Shown piece after piece: positions 17,352 through 25,051 of a stretch of DNA of 64,000 nt (its first letter is position 1; each line of letters starts with the position of its first letter). Origin of the DNA: CAISIP01 sp031396205 (lineage in GTDB: Bacteria > Pseudomonadota > Gammaproteobacteria > Burkholderiales > Burkholderiaceae_C). The stretch covers positions 62,001 to 126,000 of the forward strand of contig JANNKH010000015.1 of assembly GCA_031396205.1 (NCBI GenBank), read 5' to 3'. The translations under genes and the position numbers were made by a program. The notes under the pieces are model-generated. The model had not been told where the DNA came from. It did not search any database and saw only the letters and a program-made list of their open reading frames with translations.

Positions 17352-17450
17352 GCTACCTGATCTAAGGCTCTCTTAGGCATCTCTTGCAAAGACTGGCGTT
17401 TATCTTAGACGAATGAAACGCCGCTAAGTAGTTGATTTTATTGGGGTTTT

Positions 17451-17525
17451 TGGTGGGCGGTGGAGGTTTCGAACCTCCGACCCCAGCAGTGTGAATGCTG
17501 TGCTCTACCCCTGAGCTAACCGCCC
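17451..17525 (-). tRNA. tRNA-Val (anticodon CAC)
   Basis: Read on the minus strand, the sequence folds as a complete 75-nt tRNA. The 7-bp acceptor stem is GGGCGGT/ACCGCCC with an encoded CCA end, the D-arm is AGCTCAGGGGTAGAGC, and the anticodon stem CAGCA/TGCTG has loop TTCACAC. The T-arm is GGAGGTTCGAAACCTCC. The anticodon CAC reads GTG valine codons. Its 3' end faces the accessory region, the usual side for island integration. Confidence 0.96.
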
Positions 17526-17620
17526 TGTTTCCGGTGCCAAAACAGCTCCAAATTATGCCACAGCCCCATGGGGGCCCTGGCAGGCTGCGCCCGCTGGCGG
17601 GCACCCACCGCCCGGCAGCC

Positions 17621-18337
17621 TCAAGCTGTTTCGACCGGCCGCTCGGTCGGCCAGACAGTCTTGCCGCCACTGGCACCATCGAGCTCGCGGATGATGGCCT
17701 CGTGCGCGGCGCACTCCGAGTCATTGGCAGCCAATACTGGCAGATCGAAACCCGACAAATCCAGCGCCACTGCGGCACCTGTGTCATCGTGCCCAGGTTC
17801 GGCCTCCGCCAGAAGCGCCTCCTGACCGCGCGTCATGTTGATATAGACGTCGGCCAGCAATTGCGCATCCAGCAATGCGCCATGCAACGTGCGCCCGGAG
17901 TTGTCCACGCCCAGCCGGTCGCACAGCATGTCGAGCGAATTGCGCTTGCCCGGGTACAACTCCTTTGCCATGGCCAGGGTGTCGGTGATGCTGCCGACCG
18001 ATCGTGCGAACGGGTCCCGGCCGATCAGTTCGAGCTCCTTGTTCAGGAACGCCACGTCGAATGGCGCGTTGTGGATGATGATCTCCGCACCGGCCAGGAA
18101 ATCCAGCAGTTCGTCGACGACGGCGGCAAACACCGGCTTGTCGCGCAGGAATTCATTGCTGATGCCGTGGATGCGCAGCGCGTCCTCGTGGCTGTCGCGA
18201 CCGGGATTCAAATAGAAATGTCTATGAGCGCCGGTGAGCTTGCGATGTGCCAGCTCAACACAAGCAATCTCGATGATGCGGTCGCCGCTGCCGGGATACA
18301 GGCCGGTGGTCTCAGTGTCCAGGAAGATCTGACGCAT
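17621..18337 (-). CDS. dnaQ: DNA polymerase III epsilon subunit (3'-5' proofreading exonuclease)
   Basis: This 238-residue protein carries the DnaQ exonuclease motifs: Exo I DTETTG (D7, E9), Exo II HNAPFDVAF, and Exo III HGALLDAQLLAD. The C-terminal part is a variable tail that would bind the polymerase alpha subunit. It removes misincorporated bases during replication. It starts 9 bp after the fdx stop on the same strand and could be read from the end of the isc transcript, an arrangement that gives no obvious functional link. Confidence 0.95.
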   Translation of the reverse strand: MRQIFLDTETTGLYPGSGDRIIEIACVELAHRKLTGAHRHFYLNPGRDSHEDALRIHGISNEFLRDKPVFAAVVDELLDFLAGAEIIIHNAPFDVAFLNKELELIGRDPFARSVGSITDTLAMAKELYPGKRNSLDMLCDRLGVDNSGRTLHGALLDAQLLADVYINMTRGQEALLAEAEPGHDDTGAAVALDLSGFDLPVLAANDSECAAHEAIIRELDGASGGKTVWPTERPVETA

Positions 18338-18346
18338 GGCGGCGGC

Positions 18347-18685
18347 TCAATGGTTCTCTTTGGCGTGGTTGATGGAGTAGCGCGGTATCTCCACCACCAC
18401 ATCGGTCTGCGCCAGGATCGCCTGGCAACTCAGGCGCGAATGGGGCTCCAGGCCCCAGGCCCGGTCCAGCAGGTCTTCCTCGTTCTCGTCGAGTTCGTTG
18501 AGCGACGCAAAACCTTCGCGCACGACGATGTGGCAGGTGGTGCAGGCGCAACTCAGGTCGCAGGCATGTTCGATGTTGATCTTGTTGTCCAGCAGCGCCT
18601 CGCAGATGGAGGTGCCGGCGGGCGCCGACACCTCGGCGCCTTGCGGGCAATACTCGGAGTGGGGCAAGATTCTGATGATGGGCAT
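18347..18685 (-). CDS. fdx: ISC-type [2Fe-2S] ferredoxin
   Basis: This 112-residue adrenodoxin-like ferredoxin donates electrons in iron-sulfur cluster assembly, with IscS/IscU as partners. The cluster ligands C42, C48, C51 (HACDLSCACTTC) and C87 (LSCQ) match the family spacing. ATG 18685 gives MPIIRILPHSEYCP, the usual start; an in-frame codon 24 bp upstream is less likely. It follows hscA by 20 bp in the isc operon. Confidence 0.95.
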   Translation of the reverse strand: MPIIRILPHSEYCPQGAEVSAPAGTSICEALLDNKINIEHACDLSCACTTCHIVVREGFASLNELDENEEDLLDRAWGLEPHSRLSCQAILAQTDVVVEIPRYSINHAKENH

Positions 18686-18705
18686 GGTTAGCTGACGCGT
18701 GCGGC

Positions 18706-20565
18706 TCAAATAGTTGCGATATTCTTGCCCGACAGGGCTTGCCGGATTCCCCGGTTCATGCGCATCGCGGCGAAGGCCTGCGTGCCATCGGCCAGCGACT
18801 TGGTCGCAGCCTCGACGACGGCCGGATCGTCTGCGGCGCGAACGGCCTTGAGCGCCTCGACCAGGCTGTCAATGGCGGCGCGCTCGGCTGGCTCCAGCAG
18901 CTCGGCGTCGGCATCGAGCGCGGTTTGGGTCGCCAGCAGCAACCGCTCCGCGTCTAACCGCGCCTCGGCAACCGACCGGGCACGCATATCCGACTGGGCC
19001 GTGGTGAAGCTATCTTGCAGCATCTTGGCAATGGCCGAGTCGTCGAGCCCGTAACTGGGCTTGACGTCGATGCTGGCCTGCACGCCGCTGGCCATCTCGC
19101 GCGCAGCCACGTTGAGCAGACCATCTGCATCGACCGTGAAGGTTACGCGGATCCGCGCGGCACCGGCCACCATGGGCGGAATGCCGCGCAACTCGAAGCG
19201 GGCCAGGCTGCGGCAATCGGCAACCATGTCGCGTTCGCCCTGCATCACATGCAGGGCCAGCGCGGTCTGCCCGTCCTTGAAGGTGGTGAAGTCCTGCGCC
19301 ATCGCGGTCGGAATCGTCTGGTTGCGCGGCACGATGCGCTCGACCAGGCCGCCCATGGTTTCAATGCCCAACGACAGCGGGATTACGTCGAGCAACAGTA
19401 GATCGCCTTGCGGGTTGTTGCCCGCCAGCTGGTTGGCCTGGATCGCCGCGCCCAGGGCCACGACTTCGTCCGGATTGAGGTTGTTCAGCGGCTCGCACAC
19501 GAACAGCGACGCGACGGCGGCCTGCACCTGCGGCATGCGGGTGGATCCGCCGACCATCACGACGCCCTGGATCTCGGCCGCCGTCAATCGGGCGTCGCGC
19601 ATCACCTTGCGCGCCGCAGCGAGCGTGCGCTCGGTCAGATGCCGGGTTGCCTGGTCGAACTGCGCGCGGCTGACCGTGACGGAAATCGGACCCGCCTCGA
19701 GTTCGGCATTGAAGGTTGCGCTGGCGTTGCTGGTCAACTGCTCCTTGCACACCCGCGCGGCCATGGCCATGGCGGTCTTGTCGACAGCCGAAACAAGCTC
19801 CAGACCATCCTGTTGCTGCTGCACGAGTCCCGCCAGCGCGCGGTCGTAATCGTCGCCGCCCAAAGCGGAGTCGCCGCCAGTGGCAATGACCTCAAAAACG
19901 CCCTGGGTCAGGCGCAGGATCGAGATATCGAAGGTTCCGCCGCCCAGGTCGTAGATGGCATAGACACCTTCGCTGGCGTTGTCCAGGCCGTAGGCAATTG
20001 CAGCGGCGGTGGGCTCGTTGATCAGGCGCAGCACATGCAGGCCGGCCAGACGCGCAGCGTCCTTGGTGGCCTGGCGCTGGGCATCGTCAAAATATGCAGG
20101 CACGGTGATCACCGCGCCGACAAGGTCATCGCCCAGGCTGTCTTCGGCACGGTAGCGCAAGGTCGCCAGAATGTCGGCACTGATCTCCACCGGCGACTTC
20201 TCACCGTCGGCCGTGGCTATGGCGAGCATGCCCGGCTTGTCGACGAAACGGTACGGCAGCCTGGCGCTGTCAACGACATCGCCCAGCCCGCGCCCCATGA
20301 AGCGCTTGACTGACGCGATCGTATTCTCGGGATCGTTCTGCATGGCGGCCACGGCAGGCGCGCCGATCTCGCGTCGACCGCCCTCCAGATAGCGCACCAC
20401 CGATGGCAGGATCACATTGCCATGCGCGTCGGGCAGGCATTCTGCGGTACCGCTGCGCACCGCCGCGACCAGTGAATGGGTGGTTCCAAGGTCAATACCC
20501 ACCGCCAGCCTGCGCTCGTGCGGGTTCGGGGAACGTCCGGGCTCGGAAATCTGCAATAACGCCAT
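18706..20565 (-). CDS. hscA: Fe-S cluster assembly Hsp70 chaperone HscA
   Basis: HscA is the specialised Hsp70 that, with HscB, drives cluster transfer from IscU. The N-terminal ATPase domain has GIDLGTTHSLVA and YDLGGGTFDIS; the substrate-binding domain follows from about residue 395 and should grip the LPPVK loop of IscU. The length of 619 residues is typical. ATG 20565 gives MALLQISEPG; a TTG two codons upstream is the alternative. It is 27 bp downstream of hscB. Confidence 0.96.
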   Translation of the reverse strand: MALLQISEPGRSPNPHERRLAVGIDLGTTHSLVAAVRSGTAECLPDAHGNVILPSVVRYLEGGRREIGAPAVAAMQNDPENTIASVKRFMGRGLGDVVDSARLPYRFVDKPGMLAIATADGEKSPVEISADILATLRYRAEDSLGDDLVGAVITVPAYFDDAQRQATKDAARLAGLHVLRLINEPTAAAIAYGLDNASEGVYAIYDLGGGTFDISILRLTQGVFEVIATGGDSALGGDDYDRALAGLVQQQQDGLELVSAVDKTAMAMAARVCKEQLTSNASATFNAELEAGPISVTVSRAQFDQATRHLTERTLAAARKVMRDARLTAAEIQGVVMVGGSTRMPQVQAAVASLFVCEPLNNLNPDEVVALGAAIQANQLAGNNPQGDLLLLDVIPLSLGIETMGGLVERIVPRNQTIPTAMAQDFTTFKDGQTALALHVMQGERDMVADCRSLARFELRGIPPMVAGAARIRVTFTVDADGLLNVAAREMASGVQASIDVKPSYGLDDSAIAKMLQDSFTTAQSDMRARSVAEARLDAERLLLATQTALDADAELLEPAERAAIDSLVEALKAVRAADDPAVVEAATKSLADGTQAFAAMRMNRGIRQALSGKNIATI

Positions 20566-20592
20566 GTTCAACCAGGGGCCCCGCAGGCCGAG

Positions 20593-21171
20593 TCAACCGC
20601 CACTGGCCGCAAACTGGCCTGCGTCCAAAGCCGGACTGTACGACTGCAAAGATTCAAAACGCGCATCGATGTCGGTGCAAAACCGTTCGATGAACATCAG
20701 CGAACGCACCGGGCCAACGGCTTGGACGGCATCAGCGTCGCCATCGAGCAATTGCTCGCAACTTGCCAGCAGGGCCTCGCGACTTCCCATCACCTCATGG
20801 TGCAGCGCCTGCACCTGTTCCGCGTCCTGGGCCTCTTCCAGCGCCTCGCGCCATGCCATCTGCTGCATCAGGAAGTCGGCCGGCATGGCGGTGTTGTCAT
20901 GGGCATTGATCGGCGCGCCGGCCAGTTCGCACAGATAAGCCGCTCGCTTGAGGGGATCCTTCAGCCGCTGGTAGGCCTCGTTGATACGCACCGACCATTG
21001 CATGGCAAGGCGCTGGCTTGCAGCGCTGTGCGCGGCAAACCGGTCCGGATGGGCCTCGCGCTGCAGCAGCTTCCAGCGCGCGCCGAGTGCTTCACTGTCC
21101 TGGGCAAACCGCTGCGGCACACCGAACAGGTCAAAGTCAGTGGCTGCCAGTGTCAGAGGCGCGTCAGACAT
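20593..21171 (-). CDS. hscB: Fe-S cluster assembly J-protein co-chaperone HscB
   Basis: This 192-residue protein has an N-terminal J-domain with the HPD triad (REAHPDRF) and a C-terminal three-helix domain that binds IscU. It stimulates HscA ATPase activity and delivers IscU. It lies between iscA and hscA in the operon with short gaps. A domain-length N-terminal extension of about 12 residues before FDLFGVP is normal. Confidence 0.95.
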   Translation of the reverse strand: MSDAPLTLAATDFDLFGVPQRFAQDSEALGARWKLLQREAHPDRFAAHSAASQRLAMQWSVRINEAYQRLKDPLKRAAYLCELAGAPINAHDNTAMPADFLMQQMAWREALEEAQDAEQVQALHHEVMGSREALLASCEQLLDGDADAVQAVGPVRSLMFIERFCTDIDARFESLQSYSPALDAGQFAASGG

Positions 21172-21204
21172 GGCACCGCCAGCGGGCCAGCGTGCACGGC
21201 AGCT

Positions 21205-21528
21205 TCACACTCGGAACGACTCGCCACATCCACACTTGTCGCGTTCGTTCGGGTTGTTGAACCGGAACCCTTCGTTGAGGCCTTCGCGTACATAGTCCAA
21301 CTGGGTACCGTCGATATACGCCATGCTCTTGGGATCGACTAGCACTTTGACGCCATGCTCCTCGAACACGACATCTTCGCCCGACAACTCGTCGACATAC
21401 TCCAGCGTATAGGCCAGCCCGGAACAGCCGGTGGTCTTGACGCCCAGGCGCACACCGACGCCCTTGCCGCGCTTGCTCAGGTAGCGGTTGACATGCCGCG
21501 CGGCGGCTTCAGATACGGAGACGCCCAT
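21205..21528 (-). CDS. iscA: A-type iron-sulfur carrier IscA
   Basis: This 107-residue HesB/YadR-fold protein has the three conserved cysteines of A-type carriers: one in TTGCSGLAY and two in CGCGESF at the C-terminus. It carries iron or [4Fe-4S] clusters to client enzymes. Its ATG at 21528 follows the iscU stop by a single base (TGAcATG), so translation is coupled. The length and the ending ESFRV are typical. Confidence 0.96.
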   Translation of the reverse strand: MGVSVSEAAARHVNRYLSKRGKGVGVRLGVKTTGCSGLAYTLEYVDELSGEDVVFEEHGVKVLVDPKSMAYIDGTQLDYVREGLNEGFRFNNPNERDKCGCGESFRV

Positions 21529-21529
21529 G

Positions 21530-21916
21530 TCAGTGCGAATGCTTTTTCTTGTAGTCCTCGACCGCCGCCTTGATCGCATCCTCGGCCAGGATGGAACAAT
21601 GGATCTTGACCGGCGGCAGCGCGAGTTCCTCGGCGATCTGGCTGTTCTTCAGCGCCGCCGCCTGGTCCAGCGTCTTGCCCTTGACCCACTCGGTGACCAG
21701 CGACGACGACGCAATTGCCGACCCGCAGCCGTAGGTCTTGAAGCGCGCATCCTCGATCACGCCGGTCAGAGCGTTGACCTTGATCTGCAGCTTCATTACG
21801 TCGCCACACGCGGGAGCACCGACCATGCCGGTGCCTACGGTCTCATCGCCCTTGTCGAACGAGCCGACGTTACGCGGATTTTCATAGTGGTCAACCACTT
21901 TTTCGGAATATGCCAT
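21530..21916 (-). CDS. iscU: Fe-S cluster scaffold protein IscU
   Basis: IscU is the scaffold on which IscS-derived sulfur and iron are assembled. This 128-residue copy has the three ligand cysteines (APACGD, YGCGSA, KIHCS), the conserved Asp in ACGD and the HscA-recognition motif LPPVK. It is coupled to iscA and lies 35 bp after iscS. Confidence 0.97.
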   Translation of the reverse strand: MAYSEKVVDHYENPRNVGSFDKGDETVGTGMVGAPACGDVMKLQIKVNALTGVIEDARFKTYGCGSAIASSSLVTEWVKGKTLDQAAALKNSQIAEELALPPVKIHCSILAEDAIKAAVEDYKKKHSH

Positions 21917-21951
21917 GGTGCTACCTCGCTCTCTATGTCAAATCTGATGGG

Positions 21952-23172
21952 TCAGTGGGCGGCCCACTGGATGGTGCTGATGTCGATGCCGTCCTGGAAC
22001 ATCTCCCACAGCGGGCTCAGGTCGCGCAACTTGGCGACATTGAGTTTGATCGTCTCGACCGCATAGTCGATTTCTGCCTCGGTGGTGTAGCGGCCGATGG
22101 TCATGCGCAGGCTGCTGTGCGCCAGCTCGTCACTGCGCCCAAGGGCCCGCAACACATAACTTGGCTCCAGGCTGGCCGAGGTGCAGGCTGACCCGCTGGA
22201 TACAGCCAGGCCCTTGATGCCCATGATCAGCGACTCGCCTTCCACATAGTTGAAGCTGATGTTCAGATTATGTGGGACCCGCTTCTCCGGATGCCCGTTG
22301 ATGAAGATCTGCTCGATGCCCTCCAGCCCCGCCAGCATGCGGTCATGCAAGGCCTGGATGCGCAGGTTTTCCTGCGCCATCTCTTCTTTCGCAATGCGGT
22401 AGGCCTCGCCCATGCCGACGATCTGGTGCGTCGGCAAGGTGCCCGAGCGCATGCCGCGCTCATGTCCACCGCCATGCATCTGGGCCTCGATCCGCACCCG
22501 CGGCTTACGGCGCACGAACAAGGCGCCGACGCCCTTTGGACCGTACGTCTTGTGCGCGGTCAGGCTCATCAGGTCGACCGGCAGATCGGCCAGGCTGAAA
22601 GCAACCCGACCGGTGGCTTGCGCGGCGTCGACATGCAATAGCACGCCTTTGGAACGGCAGGCGGCGCCGATCGCGGCGATGTCTTGAATAACACCGATTT
22701 CATTGTTCACGAACATCACGCTGGCCAGAATGGTATCGGGCCGGATCGCGGCTTTGAACGCGTCCAGATCCACCAGTCCGTCACTCTGCACATCCAGGTA
22801 GGTCACCTCGAAGCCCTGGCGCTCCAGCTCGCGGCAGGTGTCCAGTACTGCCTTGTGCTCGGTCTTGACCGTAATAATGTGCTTGCCCTTGGTCTTGTAA
22901 AAACCGGCCGCGCCCTTGAGCGCCAGGTTGTTGGACTCGGTGGCGCCGGACGTCCAGACGATTTCGCGCGGATCGGCCCCTACCAGCGCCGCGACATGGG
23001 CGCGAGCGGCTTCGACCGCCGCCTCGGCCTCCCAGCCCCACGCATGGCTCCGCGACGCCGGATTGCCAAAGTGCTGGCGCAGCCAAGGCACCATCGCATC
23101 CACCACCCGCTCGTCGCAGGGGTTGGTGGCGCTGTAGTCCATGTAGATCGGGAAATGCGGGGTCGTATCCAT
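21952..23172 (-). CDS. iscS: Cysteine desulfurase IscS
   Basis: IscS is a PLP enzyme that takes sulfur from cysteine for Fe-S clusters and tRNA thiolation. The PLP lysine is K208 in SLTAHKTYGPKG and the persulfide cysteine is C330 in SSGSACTS, both in the expected long-loop (group I) context. ATG 23172 gives MDTTPHFPIYMDYSATNP (406 residues), with AAAGAG upstream; an in-frame codon 24 bp earlier is less likely. It is separated from iscR by 91 bp. Confidence 0.97.
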   Translation of the reverse strand: MDTTPHFPIYMDYSATNPCDERVVDAMVPWLRQHFGNPASRSHAWGWEAEAAVEAARAHVAALVGADPREIVWTSGATESNNLALKGAAGFYKTKGKHIITVKTEHKAVLDTCRELERQGFEVTYLDVQSDGLVDLDAFKAAIRPDTILASVMFVNNEIGVIQDIAAIGAACRSKGVLLHVDAAQATGRVAFSLADLPVDLMSLTAHKTYGPKGVGALFVRRKPRVRIEAQMHGGGHERGMRSGTLPTHQIVGMGEAYRIAKEEMAQENLRIQALHDRMLAGLEGIEQIFINGHPEKRVPHNLNISFNYVEGESLIMGIKGLAVSSGSACTSASLEPSYVLRALGRSDELAHSSLRMTIGRYTTEAEIDYAVETIKLNVAKLRDLSPLWEMFQDGIDISTIQWAAH

Positions 23173-23263
23173 GGCGGGCTCTTTACGGACTTTCAAATTT
23201 AATCAATGGGAACGCGCAAAATGCGGCGGGGAGCGCCGCACACACGGCGCGACTGGCACCCGG

Positions 23264-23800
23264 TCAGGATTTCAGCAAAGCATTGCCAAGCGCAAACACG
23301 GAGTTGGGCGCATTGACCCGCATCGGCTTGCTCACCGGCATGGCCGAGATGGCCCGTTTGACGTGCGGCTTGTCCTCGATCTGCAGCCCCTTGGCCAATT
23401 GTTCGTCGACCAGCTTTTGCAGCGTGACGGAATCCAGGAATTCGACCATGCGTACATTGAGCGAAGCCCATAGGTCATGCGTCATGCAGCGCGCGCCTTC
23501 ACCCATGCAGTTTTCCTTGCCGGCGCACTGGGTGGCATCGATGGGCTCGTCGACCGATACGATGATGTCAGCGACCGTGATGTCGGATGCCTTGCGCGCC
23601 AACGTATAGCCGCCACCTGGGCCACGGGTGGATTCGACCAGCTCATGGCGGCGCAGTTTTCCGAACAGTTGCTCCAGGTAGGACAGGGAAATCTGCTGGC
23701 GTTGGCTGATTGCGGCCAGCGTGACAGGACCGTTACTCTGGCGCAGGCCCAGATCAATCATCGCGGTCACGGCGAACCGACCTTTGGTTGTGAGACGCAT
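23264..23800 (-). CDS. iscR: Iron-sulfur cluster regulator IscR
   Basis: This 178-residue Rrf2-family repressor senses Fe-S status with a [2Fe-2S] cluster. The N-terminal winged helix starts MRLTTKGRFAVTAM and carries the usual DNA-contact region (SLSYLEQLFGKLR). The ligands C92, C98, C105 and H108 are in place. AGGAG lies 8 nt upstream of ATG 23800. As the first gene of the isc operon it should repress its own promoter when its cluster is full. Confidence 0.96.
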   Translation of the reverse strand: MRLTTKGRFAVTAMIDLGLRQSNGPVTLAAISQRQQISLSYLEQLFGKLRRHELVESTRGPGGGYTLARKASDITVADIIVSVDEPIDATQCAGKENCMGEGARCMTHDLWASLNVRMVEFLDSVTLQKLVDEQLAKGLQIEDKPHVKRAISAMPVSKPMRVNAPNSVFALGNALLKS

Positions 23801-23923
23801 GGCAAACTCCTTCGGTTGAACTGGACTTGGCAAAGAACCACACCGCAGCCTTGTGGGCTCGCGGGTATACCCGCATGAACGCCCGTGCTGCTTGCCGGGG
23901 CCCATGCCTGAATAGATAGGTTG

Positions 23924-23970
23924 TTGACTGATTAGTTCAAGTATAGCCCAAGACCTATTAATTTAGTCGA
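23924..23970 (-). promoter_or_regulatory. Candidate isc operon promoter with IscR-like dyad
   Basis: On the minus strand, TATACT (23945-23940) is a good -10 element, with TCGACT about 19 bp upstream as a weak -35. Overlapping and following it are two stretches close to the IscR type 1 pattern GACT-spacer-AGTC: AACTAATCAGTC at 23926-23937, and GACTAAATTAATAGGTC just upstream. This A/T-rich block is the only one near the gene. The assignment is by eye. Confidence 0.45.
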
Positions 23971-24183
23971 GTAAGTAGACCGATCAGTCACAATTAGTCT
24001 TGCTTGTTCTTAAAAGAAACAATAGCGACGCACTTTATTGCCATGGCGACAGTTTTACTATCAGCCCATGCCGTGCTTGGCTCTGTTCACGGATGGTAAG
24101 CACAGTAGTCCGGTTGCCTTCCAACTGCCAGGCTTGCACGCCTGCTGCCGCACAGAACAAGCCCGGCGCGTTAGCATTGCGGC

Positions 24184-25014
24184 GTGCCCATTTCCCCCGA
24201 TCACGCGCTGGCCGCTGCGCGCCGCCAGGCGCCACAATCCGCTCCGTTGCCGCGTATCTTGATAGCCGGTGCCACCGGCACGATGGGCAACGCGATGCTG
24301 CGCCGCCTGTTGGGAATGCGCCGAGGGCGCCACACCCAGGTGCTGGCCACGAAGCCGATACGCCCGGGACTTCAGCATGTCAGTGCCCAACTGGTTCCCG
24401 CAGCCCTACAGGGCCAGGACGACTTCACAACCTGGCCGGTATTGCCCGCCGACATAGCGGTCGTCCTGTTCGATCCGCCGCGCTTGTTTTATGGCCGTGA
24501 AAAGGCATTGTGGACACCGATGCCGCATCAGTTGCCGGCCCTGGGCGGCTGGCTGGAGGCTTGCGGCGTCCACACACTGGCGGTTGTCTTGCCCCACGCA
24601 CCAGGCACACTGCCCGAATCGCTGAAGCATGGCCTTGCCGGACTGGACGAGCAGACCTTGGCTGCGCTGGGCATCGCCCGGCTGATGCTGGTGCGCAGCG
24701 CCCAAAAGCCGGGACGTACCACGCACCGACAGCCGATGAAGAGGCTCGCTTCCTGGATGCTGGGGATCACCAGCTACATGGTGCCGAGCACCGAACAACC
24801 GGTACGTTCGGCCAAGATCGCCGAGTTTGTCGACATGGCAATGCGCGAGTTGCCGCAGGGCAGCCATGTGTTCGCGCCCGAGCTCGTATGGCAGGCAGCG
24901 CAAGGCGATTCCGCGCACATGCGTCGGCTACTGCGGCACTACGCCGCCGGCCGACCGAGCCCGGCAGCGAACGACGCGCTACAGGGCATCGAGCAGGGGC
25001 CCACTGCCGCGTAA
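24184..25014 (+). CDS. Rossmann-fold NAD(P)-binding-like protein of unknown function
   Basis: This 276-residue protein has a nucleotide-binding-like loop near the N-terminus (ILIAGATGTMGNAMLRRL, G-A-T-G-x-M-G) as in atypical SDR/NAD-dependent epimerases, but later family motifs such as YxxxK are not evident. The start is a GTG at 24184, with no convincing ribosome site; no ATG lies before the Gly-rich loop. It stands alone between iscR (divergent) and uvrB (convergent). It could be a small oxidoreductase or a nucleoside-diphosphate-sugar epimerase relative; no function is assigned. Confidence 0.65.
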   Translation: MPISPDHALAAARRQAPQSAPLPRILIAGATGTMGNAMLRRLLGMRRGRHTQVLATKPIRPGLQHVSAQLVPAALQGQDDFTTWPVLPADIAVVLFDPPRLFYGREKALWTPMPHQLPALGGWLEACGVHTLAVVLPHAPGTLPESLKHGLAGLDEQTLAALGIARLMLVRSAQKPGRTTHRQPMKRLASWMLGITSYMVPSTEQPVRSAKIAEFVDMAMRELPQGSHVFAPELVWQAAQGDSAHMRRLLRHYAAGRPSPAANDALQGIEQGPTAA

Positions 25015-25051
25015 GCGGCGGACGACCCCGCATTGCTCCTGCACAGTCGGT

